Positions 1-6,805 of a stretch of 7,384 nt of DNA are shown here, one piece after another. The DNA lies in NCBI GenBank assembly GCA_020445005.1, contig JAGRHM010000291.1:1-7384 (forward strand), read 5' to 3'. The position numbers and the translations under genes were made by a program. Each line of letters opens with the position of its first letter. Within the stretch, counting starts at the first letter, position 1. This stretch comes from Candidatus Competibacteraceae bacterium. GTDB taxonomy: Bacteria > Pseudomonadota > Gammaproteobacteria > Competibacterales > Competibacteraceae. Below the pieces are notes generated by a model. It was not told the origin of the DNA. It made no database searches and saw nothing but the letters and a program-made list of their open reading frames with translations.

Positions 1-593
1 CCGACCACATAGACCATGGCGTCGATCTTGTTGTCGCACAGCGCCTGGGCCTGCTCGGCCGCCTTAAGTTCCGACGCCAGTTTGAACACGCTGGTATCCC
101 AACCCTTTTCTTTCATCAGAGCCTCAATCGTAGCACGTTGACCGGAACCCGGATTGCCGATGTTGACTCGCTTGCCTTTGAGATCATCAAAGGTCTTGAT
201 GCCGGAATCCTTGCGCGCCACGACCGTGAAGGACTCTGGATGCACCGAAAACACCGCGCGCAGTTCTTTGAAGGGACCCGCTGCCTCAAAATCTCCTTGA
301 CCATTTAATGCCTTGTACTGCTGGTCGGACTGAGCGACGCCCATATCCTGCTCACCGGCGCGAATCGCGTTCAGGTTGGCCACCGAACCGCCGGTCGAAG
401 GGGCCGTGCATTTGATACCGTGCTCCTTCTCGCCACGATTGACCAGTTTGCAGATCGACTGGCCGACCACATAGTAAACGCCAGTTTGACCGCCTGTGCC
501 GATAGTGACATATTTTTCCTCGGCGGCGTTTGCGCTGTTTACGCCGAACAGTAGGGCGGTTGCAGCCAGGGTGGTAATGACGATTTTTTTCAT
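1..593 (-). CDS. TAXI-family TRAP transporter solute-binding protein (3' end outside the window)
   Basis: Periplasmic substrate-capture subunit of a tripartite ATP-independent (TRAP) transporter of the TAXI type, which hands a small organic solute to a fused membrane permease. Translating the minus strand from the ATG at 593-591 gives 197 residues before the window edge. Residues 1-23 form a signal peptide: MKK, then hydrophobic IVITTLAATALLFGV, with likely cleavage after NSANA. The mature start EEKYVTIGTGGQTGVYY is the family hallmark, followed by a STGGSVANLNAI segment, the AQSDQQYKA segment, and a KGKRVNIGNPGSGQRATIE segment, all typical of TAXI proteins. GAGAGGTG lies just upstream of the ATG as a ribosome-binding site. 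Full family members are about 310-330 residues, so roughly 120 are missing at the left edge. No internal break is visible. The permease gene is not in view, and the substrate (glutamate or another carboxylate in known cases) cannot be told from sequence. Confidence 0.93.
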   Translation of the reverse strand, partial: MKKIVITTLAATALLFGVNSANAAEEKYVTIGTGGQTGVYYVVGQSICKLVNRGEKEHGIKCTAPSTGGSVANLNAIRAGEQDMGVAQSDQQYKALNGQGDFEAAGPFKELRAVFSVHPESFTVVARKDSGIKTFDDLKGKRVNIGNPGSGQRATIEALMKEKGWDTSVFKLASELKAAEQAQALCDNKIDAMVYVV

Positions 594-669
594 AAAGCAC
601 CTCTCTTTGGGTTAAAAATTGATTAGAAACATTGTGTTGAGTCTTACCCACCGGGAAGAGAAAAGCCGA

Positions 670-685
670 TTTCCTGGTCAGGAAA
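670..685. promoter_or_regulatory. Perfect 16-bp palindrome in the TAXI leader
   Basis: TTTCCTG-GT-CAGGAAA is a perfect 7-2-7 inverted repeat. It lies about 40-57 bases downstream of the predicted TAXI transcription start and about 75 bases upstream of the start codon. The size and symmetry suit an operator for a dimeric repressor, and the RNA could also form a small hairpin. No T-run follows, so it is not a typical terminator. The binding protein is unknown. Confidence 0.35.
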
Positions 686-733
686 GCCAAACAAAGCATT
701 TAATGAATCCAGCTTTTCGGTTTTAATCATTCT

Positions 734-762
734 TTTATAGTCAACAGGATGGTGGATGTCCA
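734..762 (-). promoter_or_regulatory. Candidate sigma70-type promoter for the TAXI gene
   Basis: On the minus strand TGGACA (762-757) is followed after exactly 17 bases by TATAAA (739-734). Each hexamer matches the sigma70 consensus at five of six positions. Transcription would start near 727, giving a leader of about 130 bases before the ATG at 593. The region is AT-rich and the orientation fits only the TAXI gene. This is a pattern match; no start site is known. Confidence 0.5.
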
Positions 763-900
763 ACTCACTCTAACCTATCCAGATAATGCTACTGGCTGAA
801 ATACGGTCTTTCATGGAACGAAACTTCTTGCTAGTCAATTAAAATTCAACATGTTTTTTAGAAGTCAATGAGTATTGAAAAATTTATTGGTAAAATTTCT

Positions 901-918
901 TGCAGCAATAGTTCGGAC
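901..918 (+). repeat. Left copy of 18-bp inverted repeat
   Basis: TGCAGCAATAGTTCGGAC here is the exact reverse complement of 7093-7110. Outward from it, 884-900 also resembles the reverse complement of 7111-7126: 11 of 16 positions match, with a one-base gap beside the core. The repeat unit may therefore be about 34 bases, with its less conserved part outside. Inward of the core I see no similarity. The copy coincides with a change from AT-rich to GC-richer sequence. Confidence 0.85.
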
Positions 919-1155
919 TTAAGGCGTAGGTGGCCGCTCGGTGCGGTCTCGATCGATGCGGTTCGCAAGCTCACCGTATCCCACATGCTGTCGCTCAATG
1001 CACAACCCGCATCCCCCTGGCTTGCCTGCTTCGTCGACTGGTGCATGCCCAATTTTGGTTCGTCTCAAAAACGGTACGAAAATGTACGCTAAGCCGGTTG
1101 CACGGGCGATCTCGATTGGGAGGTCTTGCCGGATCAACTCGCTTCAACGGCCTGA

Positions 1156-1692
1156 ATGACCAAAATCGACACCCATGAAGAAGCTCCTCGATGCATGAAT
1201 CGTAACAACATGCCTAAGCACTCAGAAGAAGCAGCATTCTTGCCGTCCGCGATCTCCAGAATGACAGGCGAATCCAGGTCTTTCTCTGACGCGGAGATCA
1301 GCGAGCATTCGGGTTCCGTCAGTGAGCCGACCAAGGTGTCCTTCCCAGTCGTCGGGCTGGGCGCTTCGGCAGGCGGATCGGAGGCCTTCAAGAACTTCTT
1401 TCAGGCCATGTCGGCGGATTCGAGCATAGCTTTTGTGCTGGTTCAGCACCTGGACCCCACGCACGAAAGCATGATGACCGATCTGCTCACCAAGTACACC
1501 ACGATGCGGATGGTGCAGATCGAAGACGACATGGCGCTTGCGTCCAACACCCTGTTCATGATTCCGCCGAACAAGTACTTGTTCATCCAGGACGGTCGGC
1601 TGAAACTCACCGAACCGATCGTCCGGCGAGGCATGCGCATGCCCATCGATTTTGCGCATGCCCATCGATTTTCTGTTCCGTTCCATGGCTGA
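1156..1692 (+). CDS. Fragment: CheB methylesterase N-terminal part
   Basis: This 178-residue frame holds the first two thirds of a CheB-type protein-glutamate methylesterase domain, the enzyme that removes methyl groups from chemoreceptor glutamates. The motif VVGLGASAGGSEAF (from about residue 66) carries the catalytic Ser, codon 1366-1368. LVQHLDPTHES carries the catalytic His, codon 1447-1449. IPPNKYLFIQDGRLKL is also typical. There is no receiver domain ahead of it, as usual in CheB-CheR fusions. After RRGMRMPIDF the frame runs into the second copy of a 19-bp repeat and ends 14 residues later in unrelated AHAHRFSVPFHG. The catalytic Asp is left in another frame, so this product alone should be inactive. 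The first 60 or so residues are low-complexity and polar. Confidence 0.75.
   Translation: MTKIDTHEEAPRCMNRNNMPKHSEEAAFLPSAISRMTGESRSFSDAEISEHSGSVSEPTKVSFPVVGLGASAGGSEAFKNFFQAMSADSSIAFVLVQHLDPTHESMMTDLLTKYTTMRMVQIEDDMALASNTLFMIPPNKYLFIQDGRLKLTEPIVRRGMRMPIDFAHAHRFSVPFHG
1634..1672 (+). repeat. 19-bp perfect tandem duplication that shifts the CheB frame
   Basis: TGCGCATGCCCATCGATTT occurs at 1634-1652 and again at 1653-1671; period-19 identity continues one base, to 1672. Since 19 is not a multiple of 3, the second copy moves the reading frame. Removing one copy restores RRGMRMPIDFLFRSMAESLQ, an uninterrupted CheB sequence. The left edge overlaps a perfect 12-bp palindrome, GCATGCGCATGC (1631-1642), a structure that can favour polymerase slippage. 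Confidence 0.95.
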
Positions 1693-4324
1693 GTCCCTGC
1701 AGGAGCGAGCGATCTGCATCGTACTCTCCGGTACCGGCGCCGACGGCGCCCTGGGGGTGCGGGCGGTCAAGGGCGAGGGCGGCACGGTGTTCGTCCAGGA
1801 GCCGCGCACGGCTCAGTACGACGGCATGCCGAAGAGCACCATTGCTACCGGCGTGGTGGACTTCGTGCTACCGGTCGAGGACATGCCACGCACCCTGCTG
1901 GAGTATGTGCGTCATGCCCTGGACTGGCCCGGGCATGAAATCCAGGAGCCGCCCCAGGCCAAACCCGACGATCTTCAATCCATCCTCGCCCTGTTGCATG
2001 CCCGCACCCACCACGACTTCCGCTGCTACAAGCAAGGTACGCTGTCCCGTCGCATCCACCGCCGCATGGGGCTGCGCCAGACCGACGGCTTTCCTGCGTA
2101 CCTGGCCCTGCTGCGCGAGGATGCGGCGGAGGTCAAGTCCCTGCTGCGGGACTTGCTGATCGGCGTCACTTCCTTCTTCCGCGACCCCGAGGCCTGGCAG
2201 GACTTGGCAACCCAGGTCCTGATGAGTCTGCTCGCTCACAAGGAACCCGACGACCACTTCAGGGTCTGGGTGCCCGGGTGCAGTTCCGGCGAAGAAGCCT
2301 ACTCCCTGGCCATGTTGATCACCGAAGTGCAACACCGCCTGGGTCGCGCTTGTGTCGTGCAGATCTTTGCTTCGGATATTGACGAGGCCGCGCTGGAAGT
2401 TGCGCGCAACGGCGTCTACCCGGAAAGCATTGCGGCCGACGTGACTTCGGAGCGCTTGCGCCGCTTCTTTGAATCCGAAGCGGGGCAGTACCGGGTCAGC
2501 AAGGCGATCCGCGACCGGGTCGTGTTTGCCGCCCAGAACCTGGTGCGCGACCCGCCGTTCTCGAAGCTTGACCTGATCTCCTGCCGCAATCTGCTGATCT
2601 ATCTGGACAACACCATCCAGAAGCGCGTGATCAACCTGTTGCACTTTGCGCTGCGGGAGGGCGGTTACCTGTTCCTGGGACCTTCTGAATCACTGGCTCA
2701 GCAGGCCGATCTCTTCGAGCCGGTCGCTAAGAAGTCGCGCATCTACAAGCGCATCGGCGCGGTGCAACACCCGGCCCTGGATTTCCCGTTAGTGGCCGGC
2801 GATGAAGAACCCCAATCGCGCCTGGGCTACGGCCTACCGCGAGAACCGCGGCCCGGCTCCATCACCGCCCTGGCCCACGAGGTGCTGCTCCGCGAGTATG
2901 TGCCGGCCGTAGCCCTCGTCAACCGGCGCGGCGAGGCGATCTACTACCACGAGCCGATCGCGCGCTATCTTGAGATCGCTCCGGGCGAACCCACCCGCGA
3001 CATTGCTGAACTGGCCAAGGAAGGACTCGGCCTCAAGGTGCGCAGCGTGCTGCAACGCGTCCTTCGTGAGAAGGAAACGGTGCGCCTGACCGGGTGCCGG
3101 CGCAACGAGCCGGCGGCGGCGCCGGTGGTCATCGTCGCCCGTCCCCTGGACATGCCCGGCGCGACCGAGGGTTTGCTGCTGTTGACCTTCGAGGACGAGA
3201 AAGCCCCTGCGCCTCTGCCCAGTCCCCCGTCCGACGAACAAGCGTCGAACGAGTTGCGTCAACTGGAGTACGAGCTGTCTTCCACGCGGGAAGACTTGCA
3301 AAGCACGATCGAAGAGCTGGAAACCTCCAACGAGGAACTCAAGGCCTCCAATGAGGAGGTCATGTCCATGAACGAGGAACTGCAGTCGACAAACGAGGAA
3401 CTGGAGACCTCGAAGGAAGAGTTGCAATCCCTCAACGAGGAATTGAGCACCGTCAACAACCAGCTCCAGGACAAGGTGCAAGACCTGGAGCAGTCCAACA
3501 ATGACATTGTTAACCTGTTTAACAGTACCAATGTGGCGACCCTGTTCCTGGACCGCAAGCTGCAGGTGCGCCGCTTTACGCCCGGCGTCACCCGTCTTTT
3601 CCGACTGATCCCGGCCAACGTGGGCCGTCATCTGGAGGACATCGCCCTGCGCTTCGATAGTGACGGACTGATGGATCAGGTCCGGCAGGTGTTGTCGAAC
3701 TTGCAACCGTCGGAACGGACCGTGCGGGTGGATGAGGGCGGCCATTTCCTCGGCCGTATCCTGCCCTACCGCACCGAGGACGACCGCATCGACGGCGTGG
3801 TGCTGACCTTCACCGATATCACGACCCTCAAACAGACCGAGGAAAGCCTCCGCCACGCCCTGGAACTCAACCAGAGCTATCTCGACACGGTACAGACCCT
3901 GATGATCGCGCTGGATCGAGACGGGCGTATCGCCATGATCAATCGCGCGGGCCTCCAGTTGCTCGGTTACCAGGACGCTGAATTGCTGGGCAAGGACTGG
4001 TTCTCTGTCTGCCTGGCGCCACCGGAGGCCATGGACCGGGTGCATCCGGTGTTCCAGCAATTGCTGGCAGAGCATCTGGAGGGGGCGACCTATTTCGAGA
4101 ACACAGTGTGTCTGCGTGATGGCAGCACCCGCCTGATCGCCTGGCATAACGCCCCACTCAAGGACGCTCGGGGCGCCATTGTCGGCGTTCTCGCCTCGGG
4201 CCAGGACATTACCCAGCAGCGACAGGCCGTGGAGTCTCTGCGACACAGTGAGGAACGCATGCACCAGGCAGAACCCTGGCCCATCTCGGTAGTTGGGAGT
4301 TCGACCGCATTGCAAATCAGCTGA
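1652..4324 (+). CDS. Fragment: CheB C-terminus, CheR methyltransferase, PAS and coiled coil
   Basis: Long open frame of up to 890 residues, beginning at TTG 1652 or more plausibly ATG 1658, inside the duplicated 19-mer. It starts with the CheB remainder, whose SGTGADGALG motif holds the catalytic Asp (codon 1742-1744). CheR follows: an N-terminal helical part with KQGTLSRRIHRRM, then the S-adenosylmethionine site VPGCSSGEEAYSLAM (2270-2314), FASDID and CRNLLIYL. Next come a PAS-like segment, ten or so heptads (3308-3517), a PAS domain ending TFTDIT and another ending ASGQDIT. Methyltransferase motifs look complete, so a CheR-active product is conceivable. The frame ends after RHSEERMHQAE, where one missing base sends it to TGA 4322-4324. 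No ribosome-binding site is evident for restart, and the start lies 35 bases before the upstream stop, so translational coupling is possible but unproven. Confidence 0.8.
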   Translation: MRMPIDFLFRSMAESLQERAICIVLSGTGADGALGVRAVKGEGGTVFVQEPRTAQYDGMPKSTIATGVVDFVLPVEDMPRTLLEYVRHALDWPGHEIQEPPQAKPDDLQSILALLHARTHHDFRCYKQGTLSRRIHRRMGLRQTDGFPAYLALLREDAAEVKSLLRDLLIGVTSFFRDPEAWQDLATQVLMSLLAHKEPDDHFRVWVPGCSSGEEAYSLAMLITEVQHRLGRACVVQIFASDIDEAALEVARNGVYPESIAADVTSERLRRFFESEAGQYRVSKAIRDRVVFAAQNLVRDPPFSKLDLISCRNLLIYLDNTIQKRVINLLHFALREGGYLFLGPSESLAQQADLFEPVAKKSRIYKRIGAVQHPALDFPLVAGDEEPQSRLGYGLPREPRPGSITALAHEVLLREYVPAVALVNRRGEAIYYHEPIARYLEIAPGEPTRDIAELAKEGLGLKVRSVLQRVLREKETVRLTGCRRNEPAAAPVVIVARPLDMPGATEGLLLLTFEDEKAPAPLPSPPSDEQASNELRQLEYELSSTREDLQSTIEELETSNEELKASNEEVMSMNEELQSTNEELETSKEELQSLNEELSTVNNQLQDKVQDLEQSNNDIVNLFNSTNVATLFLDRKLQVRRFTPGVTRLFRLIPANVGRHLEDIALRFDSDGLMDQVRQVLSNLQPSERTVRVDEGGHFLGRILPYRTEDDRIDGVVLTFTDITTLKQTEESLRHALELNQSYLDTVQTLMIALDRDGRIAMINRAGLQLLGYQDAELLGKDWFSVCLAPPEAMDRVHPVFQQLLAEHLEGATYFENTVCLRDGSTRLIAWHNAPLKDARGAIVGVLASGQDITQQRQAVESLRHSEERMHQAEPWPISVVGSSTALQIS
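3308..3517 (+). repeat. Heptad-coding 21-bp repeat array (signalling coiled coil)
   Basis: Seven near-perfect heptads run in series: IEELETS, NEELKAS, NEEVMSM, NEELQST, NEELETS, KEELQSL, NEELSTV. Looser heptads NNQLQDK, VQDLEQS and NNDIVNL follow. The DNA therefore shows degenerate 21-base periodicity dominated by AACGAGGAA-like words. Such a coiled coil is characteristic of CheB/CheR fusion proteins, where it joins CheR to the following PAS domain and probably passes signal between dimer subunits. It is a coding repeat, not an independent element. Confidence 0.85.
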
Positions 4325-5046
4325 GCTGGTCTCCCGAGATGTTTCGGATTTTCGGCGCTGACCCAGGGAAATTCGGCCATGTTTATGCGTCATTTCTTGA
4401 GCGCGTCCACCCGGACGATCGGGAGACGGTGAACGCCGCCTATCAAGGCTCCATGACAGAAAACCGGCCGGGTTTTGATATGGAATACCGTGTGGTCCGC
4501 GAAAATGGCGAGGAGCGCCTCGTTTACGCCAAGTGCAACCACCACAGCAACGAGGCGGGCCAAGTGATTCAGTCCACTGGTATGGTCTTCGACATCACCG
4601 AGCGCAAACGCAGCGAAAATGCGCTCATAAAGACGAGAAACCTGCTGGCGGAAGCGCAAAAGATCGCGCAGATGGGCAGCTTTGAATATATCGCCGCAAC
4701 CCAAACGACCGTATGGTCCGAGGAAGAGTATCGCCTCTATGGACTCGACCCGACGGGACCATCGCCCACCTACGAGGAAATGCTCGAAAAGTGTATCCAT
4801 CCTGACGACAAGGAGCGACTGCACGAGGTCTTTACTCAAGCGATGCGCAATCAGGGAGAATACGAACTGGAACACCGGATTGTGCGGCCTGAGGGTAGCG
4901 TTCGTTGGGAAGCTCCTACGCTATGTCGGAATGACGCTGGATATCACCGAGCGCAAGCATACAGAGGCTGGTTTGCGCAAACTGTCCGTGGCGGTGGAAC
5001 AAAGCCCGGTCTTGGTGATGATCACCGATGCACAGGCCCGCATTGA
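4276..5046 (+). CDS. Fragment: two PAS domains
   Basis: This frame carries the sensory PAS domains after the missing base near 4273; the homologous part begins at 4276 with LAHLGSWEFDRIANQLSW. The only ATG ahead of most of the domain is at 4339 (MFRIFGADP). The first PAS has the FLERVHPDDRE and MEYRVVRENGE segments and ends GMVFDITERKRSE. A helical linker leads to a second, paralogous PAS: LLAEAQKIAQMGSFEY, CIHPDDKERL and LEHRIVRPEGSVRW. Immediately after that RW (4903-4908) the homologous sequence continues in the next frame, so the last 46 residues (APTLCRNDAG onwards to TGA 5044-5046) are out-of-frame junk. About 10-13 residues that normally lie between the RW and the following GK are absent, meaning a true internal deletion. 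The signal sensed is unknown. Confidence 0.7.
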   Translation: MAHLGSWEFDRIANQLSWSPEMFRIFGADPGKFGHVYASFLERVHPDDRETVNAAYQGSMTENRPGFDMEYRVVRENGEERLVYAKCNHHSNEAGQVIQSTGMVFDITERKRSENALIKTRNLLAEAQKIAQMGSFEYIAATQTTVWSEEEYRLYGLDPTGPSPTYEEMLEKCIHPDDKERLHEVFTQAMRNQGEYELEHRIVRPEGSVRWEAPTLCRNDAGYHRAQAYRGWFAQTVRGGGTKPGLGDDHRCTGPH

Positions 5047-6532
5047 GTACGTGAACCCGCATTTCTCGGCAGTCATCGGATACGGTCGAGAAGAAGTGAT
5101 CGGCAAGAATCCACGTTTCCTGCAATCGGGCCAAACCCACCCGGAAACCTACCGCCAATTGTGGGACACCCTGACCGCTGGGCAGATCTGGGCGGGCGAA
5201 CTGCAAAATCGGCGTAAAGACGGCTGTCTTTATTGGGAGGAGACGCGCATCTCGCCTATCACTGACGAAACCGGGCAGATCACCCATTACGTGGGGATTA
5301 AATTCGACATCACCGACCAAAAGGGGCGCCAGGAGCACCTCGCCTATCTCGCCCACTATGATGTATTGACCAATTTGCCCAACCGCCTACTGCTCGCTGA
5401 CCGCCTGCACCAGCACATGGCGCAGTCCCTACGCCATCGCCAGAGGCTGGCCGTCGCGTTCCTGGATCTGGATGGCTTCAAGAGCATTAACGATACCTAC
5501 GGCCATGACACCGGCGATGCTGTATTGGTCACAATCGGCCGCAAGTTGCGTTTGGTCACACGCGATGCGGATACGATAGCCCGGCTGGGCGGAGACGAAT
5601 TTGCGCTGGTGCTCCCCGAACTGAGCAGCACCGAGGAATGTGTGCCGCTACTTCAGCGGGTGCTGAACGCGATGAGCTCGTCGATCTACATTGGTGGGCA
5701 GGAATTTGCGGTCACCGCCAGTCTCGGTGTGACTTTCTACCCGCAGGCTGAGGACGTCGACGGCGACCAGTTGTTGCGCCAGGCCGACCAGGCCATGTAC
5801 CAAGCGAAGCTCGCCGGCAAGAACCGTTACCACCTGTTCGACGCCGAGCAAGACCGCAGCCTGCGCGGCCACCACGAGAGCATCGAGAATGTCCAGCAGG
5901 CTCTCGCTCATGGCGAGCTTGAACTTCACTACCAGCCCAAGGTCACCCTGCGGACTGGCCAGGTGATCAGTGTGGAGGCCCTCATTCGTTGGCGCCATCC
6001 CCAGCGGGGCCTGCTCAATCCGGGTGCCTTCTTGCCCGCTATCGAGGGGCATCCATTGGCCGTGCAGGTGGGCAACTGGGTCATTTGCCAGGCGCTGGCC
6101 GATGCGGCGGTGTGGCAAGCGTCCGGCCTGACCTTGCCAATCAGTGTCAACGTGTTCGCCTACCAGTTGCTGGCGCCGGACTTTGTCGAACACCTCGACC
6201 AGTTCCTGACCGACCACCCGAGCGTGAGTCCTGAACAACTGGAACTGGAAATCCTGGAAAGCGCGGTGCGGCGCGACCTCGCGCAGGTTTCGGGCGTTAT
6301 GGAGAAGTGCCGGGCGCTGGGCATTCGCTTCGCGCTGGACGATTTTGGTACGGGCTATTCCTCACTCAACTACCTCAAGCACTTGCTGGCGGAGACGCTT
6401 AAGATTGACCAGAGCTTCGTACACGACATGCTGGAGGACCACGACGACCTGGCCATCGTCGAGGGCATACTGGGGCTGGCCAAAGCCTTCCGCCGCCAAG
6501 TGGTCGCCGAAGGTGTTGACGCGACCCCGTAG
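4682..6532 (+). CDS. Fragment: PAS-GGDEF-EAL cyclic-di-GMP enzyme, EAL truncated
   Basis: The open frame starts at ATG 4682, but only 4907-6532 (GKLLRYVGMTLDITERK onwards) is homologous; the first 75 residues are out of frame over a PAS domain. ATG 4931 is the first in-frame start within real sequence. A PAS domain (4985-5320) is followed by GGDEF: linker signature DVLTNLPNRLLLADRL, active-site GGDEF at 5588-5602, and an inhibitory-site RDAD (5561-5572) five residues before it, so feedback inhibition by cyclic-di-GMP is expected. EAL follows with VEALIRW (EAL 5975-5983), LELEILES, DDFGTGYSSL (from 6338), LKIDQSF and VVAEGV. The usual NxSA motif reads NVFA. Translation stops at TAG 6530-6532 in place of a residue usually Gln or His, cutting the last EAL helix and strand. 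Diguanylate cyclase activity remains plausible; phosphodiesterase is doubtful. Confidence 0.8.
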   Translation: MNISPQPKRPYGPRKSIASMDSTRRDHRPPTRKCSKSVSILTTRSDCTRSLLKRCAIRENTNWNTGLCGLRVAFVGKLLRYVGMTLDITERKHTEAGLRKLSVAVEQSPVLVMITDAQARIEYVNPHFSAVIGYGREEVIGKNPRFLQSGQTHPETYRQLWDTLTAGQIWAGELQNRRKDGCLYWEETRISPITDETGQITHYVGIKFDITDQKGRQEHLAYLAHYDVLTNLPNRLLLADRLHQHMAQSLRHRQRLAVAFLDLDGFKSINDTYGHDTGDAVLVTIGRKLRLVTRDADTIARLGGDEFALVLPELSSTEECVPLLQRVLNAMSSSIYIGGQEFAVTASLGVTFYPQAEDVDGDQLLRQADQAMYQAKLAGKNRYHLFDAEQDRSLRGHHESIENVQQALAHGELELHYQPKVTLRTGQVISVEALIRWRHPQRGLLNPGAFLPAIEGHPLAVQVGNWVICQALADAAVWQASGLTLPISVNVFAYQLLAPDFVEHLDQFLTDHPSVSPEQLELEILESAVRRDLAQVSGVMEKCRALGIRFALDDFGTGYSSLNYLKHLLAETLKIDQSFVHDMLEDHDDLAIVEGILGLAKAFRRQVVAEGVDATP

Positions 6533-6805
6533 GGCATCCTCCTCTTACAACTGGGCTGTACGCTCGCGCAGGGCTATGGCATTGCACGCCCGATGCCCGC
6601 ATCAGACCTGCCGGGGTGGGTCTCGGCCTGGCGTGTCGATCCAGCCTGGGCGCAGCAACACCCCATTCCTGACGAACACATCCCCGTTCTCTATGCGGTG
6701 GCTGAGCACCGCGCCTGGGTTCATCAAGTGGAATGTTTCGTCGAAGGCCAGAGCGCAACACCCCCCCTATGGATCGTCACGCGTGCAGGTTCAGTGAGTG
6801 GCTAG
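6533..6805 (+). pseudogene. Fragment: EAL C-terminus and start of CZB domain
   Basis: Directly after the TAG, in the same frame, the sequence continues GILLLQLGCTLAQGYGIARP, the normal end of an EAL domain. MPASDLPGWVSAWRVDPAW follows, a tail common after EAL in these proteins. Next comes AVAEHRAWVHQVECFV, which matches the first helix of a chemoreceptor zinc-binding (CZB) domain, with its His at 6707-6709. At the C7 run (6761-6767) the frame changes to WIVTRAGSVSG and ends at TAG 6803-6805. It would be translated only by readthrough of the amber codon or from an internal start such as ATG 6593. Confidence 0.72.

Larger units (their letters stand above)
594..1155. other. Divergent intergenic region with no convincing gene
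   Basis: This stretch separates the leftward TAXI gene from the rightward CheB/CheR gene. From 594 to about 900 it is AT-rich and holds the TAXI promoter and palindrome. Near 900-920 the composition turns abruptly GC-richer, exactly where the left 18-bp inverted repeat lies. Several short overlapping frames are open on both strands between about 860 and 1180, including one beginning ATG at 868 that crosses the repeat. None has a recognisable family motif or a good ribosome-binding site. I found no convincing promoter for the downstream gene. The 919-1155 part may be a remnant of something, but I do not recognise it. Confidence 0.6.

Noticed and set aside
700..712. Possible sigma54 promoter for the TAXI gene
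   Set aside because: The GG and GC elements are separated by 11 bases rather than the required 10, and a sigma70-like pair fits better upstream.
868..1092. Small plus-strand frame MSIEKFIGKIS... across the left inverted repeat
   Set aside because: No good ribosome-binding site, no family motif, and its composition changes abruptly at the repeat.
919..1137. Minus-strand frame of 72 codons between the TAXI and CheB genes
   Set aside because: It overlaps other open frames of similar length and has no recognised motif or start signal, so it is not supported as a gene.
3308..3517. 21-base periodic repeats as a possible CRISPR or satellite array
   Set aside because: They are in-frame heptads of a coiled coil with no spacers, fully explained by coding.
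2834..4393. Very long open frame on the minus strand (519 codons) across the PAS region
   Set aside because: It is the antisense shadow of a GC-rich gene with clear domain motifs on the plus strand. Its translation is His/Gln/Leu/Arg-rich with no recognisable motif.
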